Positions 28,100 through 36,485 of a DNA stretch of 64,000 bases are shown one piece after another; position 1 is the first letter of the stretch; the number at the start of each line of letters is the position of its first letter. This DNA comes from Comamonas sp. lk. Its GTDB lineage: Bacteria > Pseudomonadota > Gammaproteobacteria > Burkholderiales > Burkholderiaceae_C. The position numbers were made by a program, and so were the translations under genes. The DNA lies in contig NZ_UOOB01000002.1 of assembly GCF_900564145.1 (NCBI RefSeq), positions 62,001 to 126,000 of the forward strand, read 5' to 3'. The notes under the pieces were generated by a model. The model saw nothing but the letters and a program-made list of their open reading frames with translations. It was not told the origin of the DNA and did no database searches.

Positions 28100-30241
28100 T
28101 CAGACGGGCATGGCGGCCGATGCGGACTCGATACCGAAGTCCTGCGGATAGTGGGTGAGCGCCGAGCGCACCGGATAAGGCGTCATCCCGCCCATGGCGC
28201 ACATGCTGCCATTGACCATGGTGTCGCACAGGCTCTCCAACAGCGCCACATTGGCGGCATGCACAGCGCCTGTATTCGTGATGATGCGATCGATCACCTC
28301 CACCCCGCGCGTGGAGCCTATGCGGCAAGGCGTGCACTTGCCGCACGACTCGATGGCACAGAACTCCATGGCATAGCGCGCCAGTTGAGCCATATTGGCC
28401 GCATCGTCATGCACCACCAGGCCGCCATGGCCGACCACATTGCCCTTGGCCGCATAGGTTTCGTAGTCCAGCGGATCGTCCCAGTCGGCAGATGCGACAT
28501 AGCTGCCCAGCGGCCCCCCCACCTGAATCGCCTTGATCGGCCGACCCGTGACCGTGCCACCGCCAAAGTCCTCGACCAGCGCGCGCAGGCTCAGGCCGAA
28601 GGCTTTTTCCACCAGCCCGCCGCGCGCAATATTGCCCGCGATCTGGAACGGCAAGGTGCCGCGCGAGCGGCCCATGCCATAGCCTTGGTAGAACGCTGCC
28701 CCCTTGGCCAGGATGAGGGGCACAGTGGCCAGCGTGATCACATTGTTGATCACCGTGGGCTTGCCGAACAGGCCTTCAATGGCCGGCAGCGGCGGCTTGG
28801 CGCGCACAATGCCGCGCCGGCCTTCTATGCTCTCCAGCATGGCGGTTTCCTCGCCACACACATAGCTGCCAGCACCCTTGCGCACCTGCAGCTCGAACGC
28901 CTTGCCGCTGCCCGCCACATTGCCGCCCAGCCAGCCCGCAGCACTGGCGCGGGCAATGGCTTCGTTCAGCGTGGCAATCGCATGAGGATACTCGCTGCGC
29001 ACATAGATATAGCCCTGGGTAGCGCCCACGGCCAGTGCCGCAATCGCCATGCCTTCAATCAGGCAATAGGGGTCGCCTTCCATCAGCAGGCGATCGGCAA
29101 ACGTGCCCGAATCGCCTTCGTCGGCATTGCAGGCAATGTATTTTTGTGAGCCTGCAGCTGCGGCCACCGTCTTCCATTTGATACCCGCCGGAAACGCCGC
29201 ACCGCCGCGGCCGCGCAGACCGGAATCCAGTACCTGCTGCACCACGGCTTCAGGTGCCATGGCTGCTGCGGCCTTCAAACCTTGCCAGCCGCCATGGGCG
29301 GCATAGTCAGCCAGGCTCAGCGGATCGATCACGCCCACGCGCGCAAAAGTCAGCCGCTCCTGTTGGGCCAGATACGGAATCTGCTCGGTCAGGCCATGGC
29401 AAAGCGCATGCGGCTGGCCTTGCAGCAGGCCGGCATCCAGCAAAGCCGGCACATCGGCGGCCGTAACCGGCCCGTAGGCCACGCGGCCGCTGGCGGTTTC
29501 TACCTCGACCAGCGTCTCTAGCCACAGCAGGCCGCGCGAGCCATTGCGCACCAGATCGATGGTCAGGCCGCGTGCCGCGCATTCGCGCTGCAAGGCCTGG
29601 GCCACGGCATCCGCGCCCACGGCCAGCGCTGCTGCGTCGCGCGGCACATAGACACGAATTGATCCTGAATTGATAGCTTCTTGCGCATGATTTGCCTGTG
29701 CTGCAGCCCTTTTTTCTTCAACACCCGGCTGCAACCACTGCGCCGCCAGTTGATCGAAGCTGGCCGCCGTCATATGGCCGTGCACCTGCTGCTCATTGAC
29801 CATGATGGCCGGCGACTGCGCGCACAGGCCCAGGCAGTACACGGGCTCCAGGGTCACAGCGCCATCGGCGCGGGTTTCATGGGACTTGCAGCCCAGCGCT
29901 TGCTCGGCATGGGCCAGCAAGGCATCGGCTCCGCGCGACTGGCAGGCTTCGGCACGGCAAACCTGCACCAGAGTCTTGCCCGTGGGCTGCTCGCGAAAAT
30001 GTGGGTAGTAACTGACCACGCCATGGACTTCGGCCCGCGAGAGATTCAGCGCCTGGGCGATGACAGGCACGGCGGCGTAGGGAATATGACCTAGCTCATG
30101 CTGCACGGCATGCAGCAGGGGTAGCAGACTGCCGGCTTCGCCGGCATGGCGTTCCAGAGCGCGGTTCAGAATGTCTGACTGCTGGGCAGTCAGCTTGTGC
30201 GACGCAAGCTGAGCCAGCGACACGGTTTTTTCATGGGGCAT
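28100..30241 (-). CDS. fdsGB: Fused FdsG-FdsB: gamma and beta subunits of formate dehydrogenase in one chain
   Basis: The 713 residues carry two proteins that are usually separate. Residues 1-175 are FdsG/NuoE-like, with a [2Fe-2S] thioredoxin fold (CRAEACQSRGA and YCLGLCAQSPA). From about 200 on is FdsB/NuoF: RGRGGAAFPAGIKWK for FMN and NAD, then a [4Fe-4S] site (ESCGKCTPCRIG). The linker has HAQEAINSGS, which is encoded by a copy of a dispersed repeat (29667-29686). The chain would pass electrons from FdsA to NAD. The frame is open throughout. No fdhD (fdsC) sulfurtransferase gene lies in this cluster. Confidence 0.92.
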   Translation of the reverse strand: MPHEKTVSLAQLASHKLTAQQSDILNRALERHAGEAGSLLPLLHAVQHELGHIPYAAVPVIAQALNLSRAEVHGVVSYYPHFREQPTGKTLVQVCRAEACQSRGADALLAHAEQALGCKSHETRADGAVTLEPVYCLGLCAQSPAIMVNEQQVHGHMTAASFDQLAAQWLQPGVEEKRAAAQANHAQEAINSGSIRVYVPRDAAALAVGADAVAQALQRECAARGLTIDLVRNGSRGLLWLETLVEVETASGRVAYGPVTAADVPALLDAGLLQGQPHALCHGLTEQIPYLAQQERLTFARVGVIDPLSLADYAAHGGWQGLKAAAAMAPEAVVQQVLDSGLRGRGGAAFPAGIKWKTVAAAAGSQKYIACNADEGDSGTFADRLLMEGDPYCLIEGMAIAALAVGATQGYIYVRSEYPHAIATLNEAIARASAAGWLGGNVAGSGKAFELQVRKGAGSYVCGEETAMLESIEGRRGIVRAKPPLPAIEGLFGKPTVINNVITLATVPLILAKGAAFYQGYGMGRSRGTLPFQIAGNIARGGLVEKAFGLSLRALVEDFGGGTVTGRPIKAIQVGGPLGSYVASADWDDPLDYETYAAKGNVVGHGGLVVHDDAANMAQLARYAMEFCAIESCGKCTPCRIGSTRGVEVIDRIITNTGAVHAANVALLESLCDTMVNGSMCAMGGMTPYPVRSALTHYPQDFGIESASAAMPV
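29667..29686 (-). repeat. GCGC-N4-AGCTAT repeat inside fdsGB
   Basis: On the minus strand the sequence reads GCGC-AAGA-AGCTAT-CAATTC and is in frame with the linker (HAQEAINS). The last 12 bases are identical to the intergenic copy at 62429-62440. Confidence 0.7.
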
Positions 30242-30260
30242 GGGGCGACCTTTTTATGCA

Positions 30261-30274
30261 GGCGCTGCAGCGCC
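30261..30274. promoter_or_regulatory. 14-bp palindrome in the fds promoter region
   Basis: GGCGCTGCAGCGCC is a perfect palindrome in the 112 bases between the LysR gene and fdsGB. A second inverted repeat, GATTC-N7-GAATC at 30339-30355, lies at the end of the LysR gene. Either could be a regulator site or an RNA hairpin. Confidence 0.35.
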
Positions 30275-30353
30275 TGTGTCTCTGACCCCATTTCAGCCCT
30301 GTACGCTTACCCCGTCAAATTCTTTAGCGCTATGGGCTGATTCAATTGGTGAA

Positions 30354-31292
30354 TCAAGTGCGGTCTCGCACCGCCCCGGCAAAGCGCGTGCATTGCTCAC
30401 GCCACTGTGCGGTTTCCATCAGGGCCATGGCCGCCAGCAAAGCGCGGGTGGCGGTGTCCCGGGGCTGCGTCAGAAAGGCAATCGCCGTCTGCACCTGGGG
30501 CGCTATCAGCGGGCGTACGCTCAGTGCAGCGGCCTCGGGCAAGGTGGCAACCAAGGCGCCTGGCAGCACGCTGTGCAGACCGCCGTCGCTGACAGCCATC
30601 ATCAGGCTGAGCACGGAATTGGTTTCCATGGCGGCGCTAACCTCGCAGCCCGCAGCCTTGAAGCTATCGTCCACGATCAGGCGGTTGTGCATGTCAGGTG
30701 TCAAAAGGCATAGCGGCAGCTTGGCCGCCTGCGACCACTTGACGGATTTTTGACTTGATTTTTCAGTCGCAGGACTGAGCAGAAAGTAATGCTCCAGGTA
30801 CTGCGGCCAGACGGTGATACGGGCGCTGTCCCGTGCGAGCAAGCGATCGCTGTAGCCCAGCGCCAGATCCAGCGACAGGTCTTCCAGCCCGGTTTCAATC
30901 TCCAGCGAACTCATGGACAGCACCATGGGCGTGATACCCGGATGCTGCGCGCGCAGCAGCGCGGCAAAGCGGGTCAGCATGGGCATGGCCGTAGGCACGG
31001 CGGCCATGCGCAAGCGGCCTTTGAGCTGACCGCCCCCCAGACTCAGGTCCTGGCGCAAAGCCTCTTCTGCCTTGAGCATGGACAGCGCCGTGGCCAGCAC
31101 CTGCTCGCCTTCGGGCGTCAGACCGCCAAACACGCGGCCACGCCGCACGATGACCGCGTCGAACTCTGCCTCCAGCGCTCTGAGCGCGTTGGACAGTGCA
31201 GGCTGCGTGATATGACAGGCCTGCGCCGCCCTTGCGAAATGGCGGTGCTCATTGAGCGCCACCAGATAACGCATGGAGGTCAGCAGGTTCAT
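30354..31292 (-). CDS. LysR-family regulator, likely FdsR
   Basis: This 312-residue LysR-type regulator starts MNLLTSMRYLVALNEHRHFAR, with a winged helix (ACHITQPALSNALRALE) and an effector domain. It precedes the formate dehydrogenase genes on the same strand with a 112-base gap, the position of the known fds regulator FdsR. Its ATG overlaps the stop of mrp (TGATG), which ties its translation to an Fe-S carrier gene. It may also autoregulate. The effector is presumably formate by analogy. Confidence 0.86.
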   Translation of the reverse strand: MNLLTSMRYLVALNEHRHFARAAQACHITQPALSNALRALEAEFDAVIVRRGRVFGGLTPEGEQVLATALSMLKAEEALRQDLSLGGGQLKGRLRMAAVPTAMPMLTRFAALLRAQHPGITPMVLSMSSLEIETGLEDLSLDLALGYSDRLLARDSARITVWPQYLEHYFLLSPATEKSSQKSVKWSQAAKLPLCLLTPDMHNRLIVDDSFKAAGCEVSAAMETNSVLSLMMAVSDGGLHSVLPGALVATLPEAAALSVRPLIAPQVQTAIAFLTQPRDTATRALLAAMALMETAQWREQCTRFAGAVRDRT

Positions 31293-32383
31293 CAGGTGTT
31301 GCTGCTCACCGTGATCGTGGGGAACTTGCTGGAGAAGTCCTTGGCCTTGAGCGCCACCTTCACCGCCAGATCGCGAGCCACCTTTTTGTAGATCTGGGCC
31401 GCTTCGCTCTCGGGCTCGGCCACCACGGTGGGCTTGCCGCTATCGGCCTGCAGACGGATCTGCAGCGACAAAGGCAAAGCGCCCAGATAGTCAATGCCTT
31501 GCTCGGTCGCCATCTTCTTGCCGCCATCGGCGCCGAAGATATGTTCCACATGGCCGCAGTTGGTGCAGACATGGGCCGCCATGTTTTCCACCAGGCCCAG
31601 GATGGGCACGCCCACCTTCTCGAACATCTGCACGCCTTTTTTGGCATCGATCAGCGCGATGTCCTGCGGCGTGGTCACCACCACGGCGCCGGTCATTGGC
31701 ACGCGCTGGGCCAGGGTCAGCTGGATGTCGCCCGTGCCCGGTGGCATGTCGACGAACAGATAGTCCAGATCCTTCCAGTTGGTCTGGCGCAGCATCTGCT
31801 CCAGCGCCTGGGTGGCCATGGGGCCGCGCCAGATCATGGCCTGGTCGTTGCTGACCAGCAGACCGATGGACATGACTTGCACGCCATAGTTCTCCAGCGG
31901 CTCCATGGTCTTGCCGTCGGTGCTCGGGGGCTTGCCGGAAACGCCCATCATCATGGGCTGGCTGGGGCCGTAGATATCGGCATCCAGAATGCCCACGCGC
32001 GCACCTTCGGCGGCCAGCGCCAGCGCCAGATTGGCCGTGGTCGTACTCTTGCCCACGCCGCCCTTGCCCGAGGAGATGGCAATGATGTTCTTCACGCCGG
32101 GCAACAGTTGCACGCCGCGTTGAACGGAGTGAGCAGCCACCCTGGTGTAGATATTGACGCTGACATTGCCCACGCCAGCCGCCGTCTTGGCGGCCGCGAT
32201 GAGCTGGCTGCGCAAAGCGGGCTGCAGGCTTTGGGCTGGATAGCCCATTTCCACGTCAAACGAGACGTCATCACCCACAATCTGCACATTGCGCACGGCT
32301 CGCGTGCTCACAAAGTCCTTAGCTGTATGCGGATCGAGCACGCTGGACAGCGCGGTCAGTAGAGCTTGTTCTGTAACGGCCAT
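31292..32383 (-). CDS. apbC: Mrp/ApbC iron-sulfur cluster carrier ATPase
   Basis: This 363-residue protein transfers [4Fe-4S] clusters to apo-proteins. An N-terminal DUF59-like domain (residues 1-85) is followed by a deviant P-loop ATPase with SSGKGGVGKSTTTANLALA near residue 100, ILDADIYGPSQPMMMG, VDMPPGTGDIQLTL, and the cluster cysteines in HVCTNCGHVEHIFG. I chose the ATG at 32383 (MAVTEQALL); a longer frame lacks support. It runs into a LysR gene and then the Fe-S-rich formate dehydrogenase genes, which fits a cluster supply role. Confidence 0.93.
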   Translation of the reverse strand: MAVTEQALLTALSSVLDPHTAKDFVSTRAVRNVQIVGDDVSFDVEMGYPAQSLQPALRSQLIAAAKTAAGVGNVSVNIYTRVAAHSVQRGVQLLPGVKNIIAISSGKGGVGKSTTTANLALALAAEGARVGILDADIYGPSQPMMMGVSGKPPSTDGKTMEPLENYGVQVMSIGLLVSNDQAMIWRGPMATQALEQMLRQTNWKDLDYLFVDMPPGTGDIQLTLAQRVPMTGAVVVTTPQDIALIDAKKGVQMFEKVGVPILGLVENMAAHVCTNCGHVEHIFGADGGKKMATEQGIDYLGALPLSLQIRLQADSGKPTVVAEPESEAAQIYKKVARDLAVKVALKAKDFSSKFPTITVSSNT

Positions 32384-32498
32384 TGCTTTTAGAGGTTCAT
32401 CGGATGGCAGATAGTCTATCCAAGCTGCCCTGCCCCCTGTGCACAGGTGACAATGCGGCCTTTTGCGTTCCCCCCACAGATATTTAGAGAGACAGCCC

Positions 32499-33071
32499 GT
32501 GAAATTGAAGATGGCCGAAAACTCCTTGTTCGCAATCCTGATGCGCTCGCGCTGGTGGATCAGCTTTGCGATCTGCGCCGCCGTGGCCCTGATCTCGTTT
32601 GCCGCATTCCCCAAGGACATCGCTCCGTTTGCAGCCCTGGGCGCTTTTCCGTTTTTCATCGTCGGCTGCATCGCCGTCTACAAGCAACTGCGCGCACCCA
32701 GTGCCGCCCAGGCCCAGCAATTGCTCGATGAATGCGCCGCCCTGCCCTGGAAACAGTTCTCCCAGCGTCTGGCCGCTGGCTGGCAAGCCGAAGGCTATGG
32801 TGTGGAATTTTTGAACCAGAACGGTGCCGACCTGCGCCTGACGCGCAAGGGCCAGACCACGGTGGTGCAGGCCAAGCGCTGGAAAGCTGCCAATCAAGGG
32901 CTGGAGCCTCTGCGCGAACTGCAGGCACAGCAGCAAAAGCTGGAAGCCAGCCACGCCGTGTACGTCACGTTGCAGCCGCTGACCGAAAACGCCGCCGCCT
33001 GGGCCAAGCAGCAACAGATCGCCGTGCTGGGCCCTGCGGAAATAGCCTTGCTGCTATCCAAAGCCAAGTAA
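32499..33071 (+). CDS. Membrane protein with Mrr-type restriction endonuclease domain
   Basis: This protein has two N-terminal membrane helices (WWISFAICAAVALISFAAF and FAALGAFPFFIVGCIAVY) and a C-terminal Mrr-like nuclease fold. The Asp of NGADLRLTRKG and the QAK of TTVVQAKRWK form a PD-(D/E)xK-type site, followed by a helical segment. The start is uncertain: GTG at 32499 gives 190 residues and ATG at 32511 gives 186. Family members are annotated as restriction endonucleases, but the membrane anchor and lack of a methylase suggest another role, perhaps in quality control of DNA at the membrane. Confidence 0.78.
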   Translation: MKLKMAENSLFAILMRSRWWISFAICAAVALISFAAFPKDIAPFAALGAFPFFIVGCIAVYKQLRAPSAAQAQQLLDECAALPWKQFSQRLAAGWQAEGYGVEFLNQNGADLRLTRKGQTTVVQAKRWKAANQGLEPLRELQAQQQKLEASHAVYVTLQPLTENAAAWAKQQQIAVLGPAEIALLLSKAK

Positions 33072-33197
33072 AGCCCGGCCGTTTCTCCCTCCCGGCGGCG
33101 GCAGCCGTCCGCCGGGCGCCGGCCCGCCGAGACCGGCCGGCAATCTAGGGGAAGATTGCCACACACAAACCGCAGCCAGCCGGGCACACTCAAGGCC

Positions 33198-34460
33198 ATG
33201 AGTGCCACGGCGTCCTTTACTCCCCCCGCTTCGCTCGCTCCCTCCCCCCTGCCCGCAGCGCGTACGGGCTTGCTGCTCAGCGGCGGCGGGGCGAGAGCGG
33301 CCTATCAGGTAGGCGTGCTGGAAGCCATAGCCGAGATACGCCGGGCCTGCGGCCAGCAACACGCGCCCAATCCCTTTCCCATCCTGGCGGGCACCTCGGC
33401 CGGTGCCGTCAATGCCGCAGCCCTGGCCTGCCATTGCGATCATTTTGACCATGCGGTGCGCCAGATGGTGCAGGTCTGGCGCAATCTGCATACCGAGCAG
33501 ATTTACAAGGCCGACTCGCTGAGCATGCTGCGCAGCGGCGCCCGCTGGATGACGCTGCTCTCCCTGGGCTGGGCCATGGCGCGCTGGGGCCGCATGCACC
33601 CGCGCTCCCTGCTCGATAACGCTCCGCTGCAAGCCCTGATGGCCAGCGAGCTGATGCCGTTCGAGCGCCTGCCCGCCATGATCACCGGCGGACATCTGCA
33701 TGCCCTGGCCATCACCACCTCCAGCTACAGCAGCGGGCAGCACATCACTTTCTTTCAAACCGGCAATGGGCTGGACCCCTGGGTGCGCGACCAGCGCAAG
33801 GCCGTTCAGACCCAGCTGACCCGCGCGCACCTGCTGGCGTCCTCGGCCCTGCCCTTCATCTTTCCAGCCGTAGCCCTGCCCCTGGACGGACGCCTGGAAT
33901 ACTTTGGCGACGGCTCCATGCGCCAGACGGCACCGCTGGCTCCGGCCATTCACCTGGGGGCCGAGAAAATCCTGGTCGTGGGTGCGGGGCGCAGGCGCGA
34001 ACCCGCGCCCCAAGGGCCTTTGCCGGACGCCAGCTATCCCTCGCTGGCCCAGGTGGCGGGCCACGCCCTGTCCAGTATTTTTCTGGACACGCTGGCCGTG
34101 GACATAGAACGTGCCGAGCGCATCAACCAGACGCTGGCCCTGATCTCGCCTGCCGAGCGCATACACAGCCGCCTGAAACCCGTGGAACTGCTGGCCATCA
34201 CGCCGACACAGCCCATTGACGATATTGCCGTGCGCCATATCGACAAGCTGCCCCGCTCCGTGCGCGTGCTGCTGAACACGCTGGGCGTGCGCGGCAACGG
34301 CAGCACGCAGCGCGATGGCGCCCTGGCCAGCTATCTGCTGTTCGAGCAAGGCTATACCCGCGAGCTGCTGGCCCTGGGCCGCAAAGATGCGCTGGCGCGG
34401 CGCGACGAAATTGCCGTCTTCATGGGCTGGGAGAAGCAGGCCGCGCATGCCGGGTTGTAA
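33198..34460 (+). CDS. Patatin-like phospholipase
   Basis: The 420-residue protein contains the patatin fold: oxyanion loop LSGGGARAAYQVGVL (about 25-40), nucleophile serine in the motif GTSAG near residue 66, and catalytic aspartate in DGSMRQT near residue 240. Such enzymes are lipid acyl hydrolases acting in the cytoplasm or at membranes. There is no signal peptide. I chose the ATG at 33198 (MSATASFTPP); an earlier TTG-initiated frame adds nothing family-like. The C-terminus has an extension of about 100 residues beyond the core. Confidence 0.88.
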   Translation: MSATASFTPPASLAPSPLPAARTGLLLSGGGARAAYQVGVLEAIAEIRRACGQQHAPNPFPILAGTSAGAVNAAALACHCDHFDHAVRQMVQVWRNLHTEQIYKADSLSMLRSGARWMTLLSLGWAMARWGRMHPRSLLDNAPLQALMASELMPFERLPAMITGGHLHALAITTSSYSSGQHITFFQTGNGLDPWVRDQRKAVQTQLTRAHLLASSALPFIFPAVALPLDGRLEYFGDGSMRQTAPLAPAIHLGAEKILVVGAGRRREPAPQGPLPDASYPSLAQVAGHALSSIFLDTLAVDIERAERINQTLALISPAERIHSRLKPVELLAITPTQPIDDIAVRHIDKLPRSVRVLLNTLGVRGNGSTQRDGALASYLLFEQGYTRELLALGRKDALARRDEIAVFMGWEKQAAHAGL

Positions 34461-34541
34461 AAAAACCCTTCCAGCAAGTAAGATATTCCCTGATTTCTCT
34501 CTTCCACGCGCCCCTCCAAGGGCCAGCCAAGCGCCCGCTCA

Positions 34542-36299
34542 GTGACCCCATCGCCCACACCTGCTCCCTCTAAAGCGCGCGGTTCGACCTCGCTCAAGCT
34601 CTCCCTGATCCTGCCCTTTGTGGTCCTGATCGCCCTGCTCACCGCGGCGCTGGGCATGCTCTGGTACTGGACCGGCAGCCAGACCGTGGCCACATTGTCC
34701 GAGCAGGTGATGGAGGAAAAAGCCGAGCGCATTGCCCAGGCCATTGACCGACATATGCATGGCTCTGCCGCCGTGCTGGAGGCGACCTTTCCCCAGAGCA
34801 TGCACGCCCCCCTCGATATTCGCGACGAGCTGCAGGCCTTGCAAACCCGGCTGTGGATTGCCACTTCGCTGCACAACCCGCCCAACAACTATGTGTACTA
34901 CGGTAACCAGGCCGGACAAGGCATGGGCCTCAAGCGCCTGGACAGCACACAGGCACAGCTGCGCCTGAAAACCTATGCCGAGGAAATGCGCAGCTACTAC
35001 CGCCTCGATGGCATCAACGCCCATCCGGTCTTTGAATCCACTGAAACCAAGCTGTTCGACCCACGCCAGCGCCCCTGGTATCAGCTGGCCCAGAAGACGC
35101 AGGCCCCTATCTGGACTCCGGTCTATATCGACTTTGGCATCAAGGATCTGGTCATCACCCGCGCGCGGCGCGTGCTGTCTGCCTCGGGCCAGTTCGAAGG
35201 CGTGGTGGCCACCGATATATCGCTGGCCGCACTCAATGGCTTTGTCAGCCAGTTGCAGCTCACACCCAACGGCCGCGCCTTCATCATGGAGCCCGGCGGG
35301 GAGCTGATTGCCGCATCGGGCCTGAGCAATACCCGGGCCACAGCCGACGGCAAGCTCGAGCGCATGACCGCCGCCAACAGCGGCGACGCCCTCACGCTGG
35401 CCGTCTATGAAGAAATCAAAACGCTGCCCCATAGCGCCGAAGCCGGAACGCAGCCGCGCACCGCCTTGCTCGACGATGGCCAGCACCACCAGATCCGCAT
35501 CGCCTATCGCCGCGTGACGGACGGCGCCGGCCTTGAATGGACGGCCGTGGTGGCCGTGCCGCATCAGGACATTCTGGCCGGCGTTTACCGCCATATGGCC
35601 ATGGTGTTCGGCCTGGGCCTGGTCGCGCTGATCGTGGCCACGCTGATAGGCACACGCATCTTTGGCACCGTGGCCAATGACATGCGCTCGCTGACCCGAG
35701 CCGTGCGCCGCGTGGGCCAGGGCGAAATCGACACCCCGATTGCGCTGCAACGCCGCGATGAAATTGGCGAACTGGCCGACAACTTCCAGCGCATGCGCAA
35801 CAGCCTGTTTACCGACCCGCTGACCGGCGCCAGCAACCGCAGCGCGCTGCAGCACATTCTGGCCACCCTCACCCGCCCCGGCGCAGGACAGACCAGCGCC
35901 GCCCCGTTTGCCCTGCTGTTTGTGGACCTGAACCGTTTCAAGCCCCTGAACGACCGCTGGGGCCACGACAACGGCGATCTGGCCCTGACCGAAGTCACGT
36001 TGCGCCTGCGCCAATTGCTGCGCGAGGATGATGTGATTGCCCGCCTGGGCGGCGACGAGTTCGTCATCATTTTGCGCGGCGTCAGCGACGAGGAGCGGGT
36101 GCAAGCCGTGCGAGCCAAGATGCAAGCCTCGCTGGAACAACCCCTGACCACGCTGCAGGGCATTCCCGAGGGCGAAAGCGTGACCGTTGGTATCTCCGTG
36201 GGCCAGGCCCTGTACCCGCGTGATGCGCAGGATGCGCAAAGCCTGCTCAAACTGGCCGATCAGGACATGTATCGCCACAAAGGCCCGTCAGAGCGATAA
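34542..36299 (+). CDS. Membrane diguanylate cyclase with dCache and HAMP domains
   Basis: This 585-residue enzyme makes cyclic di-GMP. One membrane helix (about 17-45) is followed by a large periplasmic Cache-type sensor (FDPRQRPWYQLAQ near 170), a second helix (about 350-370), a HAMP linker, and a C-terminal GGDEF domain. The catalytic motif RLGGDEF is intact near residue 503, and RxxD five residues upstream (REDD) forms an allosteric inhibition site. The start appears to be a GTG at 34542. It stands alone between patatin and metG; its ligand is unknown. Confidence 0.88.
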   Translation: MTPSPTPAPSKARGSTSLKLSLILPFVVLIALLTAALGMLWYWTGSQTVATLSEQVMEEKAERIAQAIDRHMHGSAAVLEATFPQSMHAPLDIRDELQALQTRLWIATSLHNPPNNYVYYGNQAGQGMGLKRLDSTQAQLRLKTYAEEMRSYYRLDGINAHPVFESTETKLFDPRQRPWYQLAQKTQAPIWTPVYIDFGIKDLVITRARRVLSASGQFEGVVATDISLAALNGFVSQLQLTPNGRAFIMEPGGELIAASGLSNTRATADGKLERMTAANSGDALTLAVYEEIKTLPHSAEAGTQPRTALLDDGQHHQIRIAYRRVTDGAGLEWTAVVAVPHQDILAGVYRHMAMVFGLGLVALIVATLIGTRIFGTVANDMRSLTRAVRRVGQGEIDTPIALQRRDEIGELADNFQRMRNSLFTDPLTGASNRSALQHILATLTRPGAGQTSAAPFALLFVDLNRFKPLNDRWGHDNGDLALTEVTLRLRQLLREDDVIARLGGDEFVIILRGVSDEERVQAVRAKMQASLEQPLTTLQGIPEGESVTVGISVGQALYPRDAQDAQSLLKLADQDMYRHKGPSER

Positions 36300-36340
36300 G
36301 ACTCTACGCCAACCGGATCTGAATGATTTCAGATAAATAA

Positions 36341-36389
36341 AGCTTCAAGCGCATATGTATCATGCGCTTGAAGCTATTAATTAAATAGC
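36341..36389 (+). repeat. GCGC-N4-AGCTAT dispersed repeat with long hairpin
   Basis: AGCTTCAAGCGCA (36341-36353) is perfectly inverted at 36363-36375 with a 9-base loop, and the second arm continues into GCTATT...AATAGC. This copy lies between the diguanylate cyclase and metG and looks like the most complete member of the family. Confidence 0.75.
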
Positions 36390-36485
36390 AACCAATCCAA
36401 CCAGCGAGTCACACCAAGACCCGCTGCCGCGCCCCGGTGCCAAGGCCTCCTAAAATGGCAGGCTCTCTGTGAAAGCTGTTCCCTC

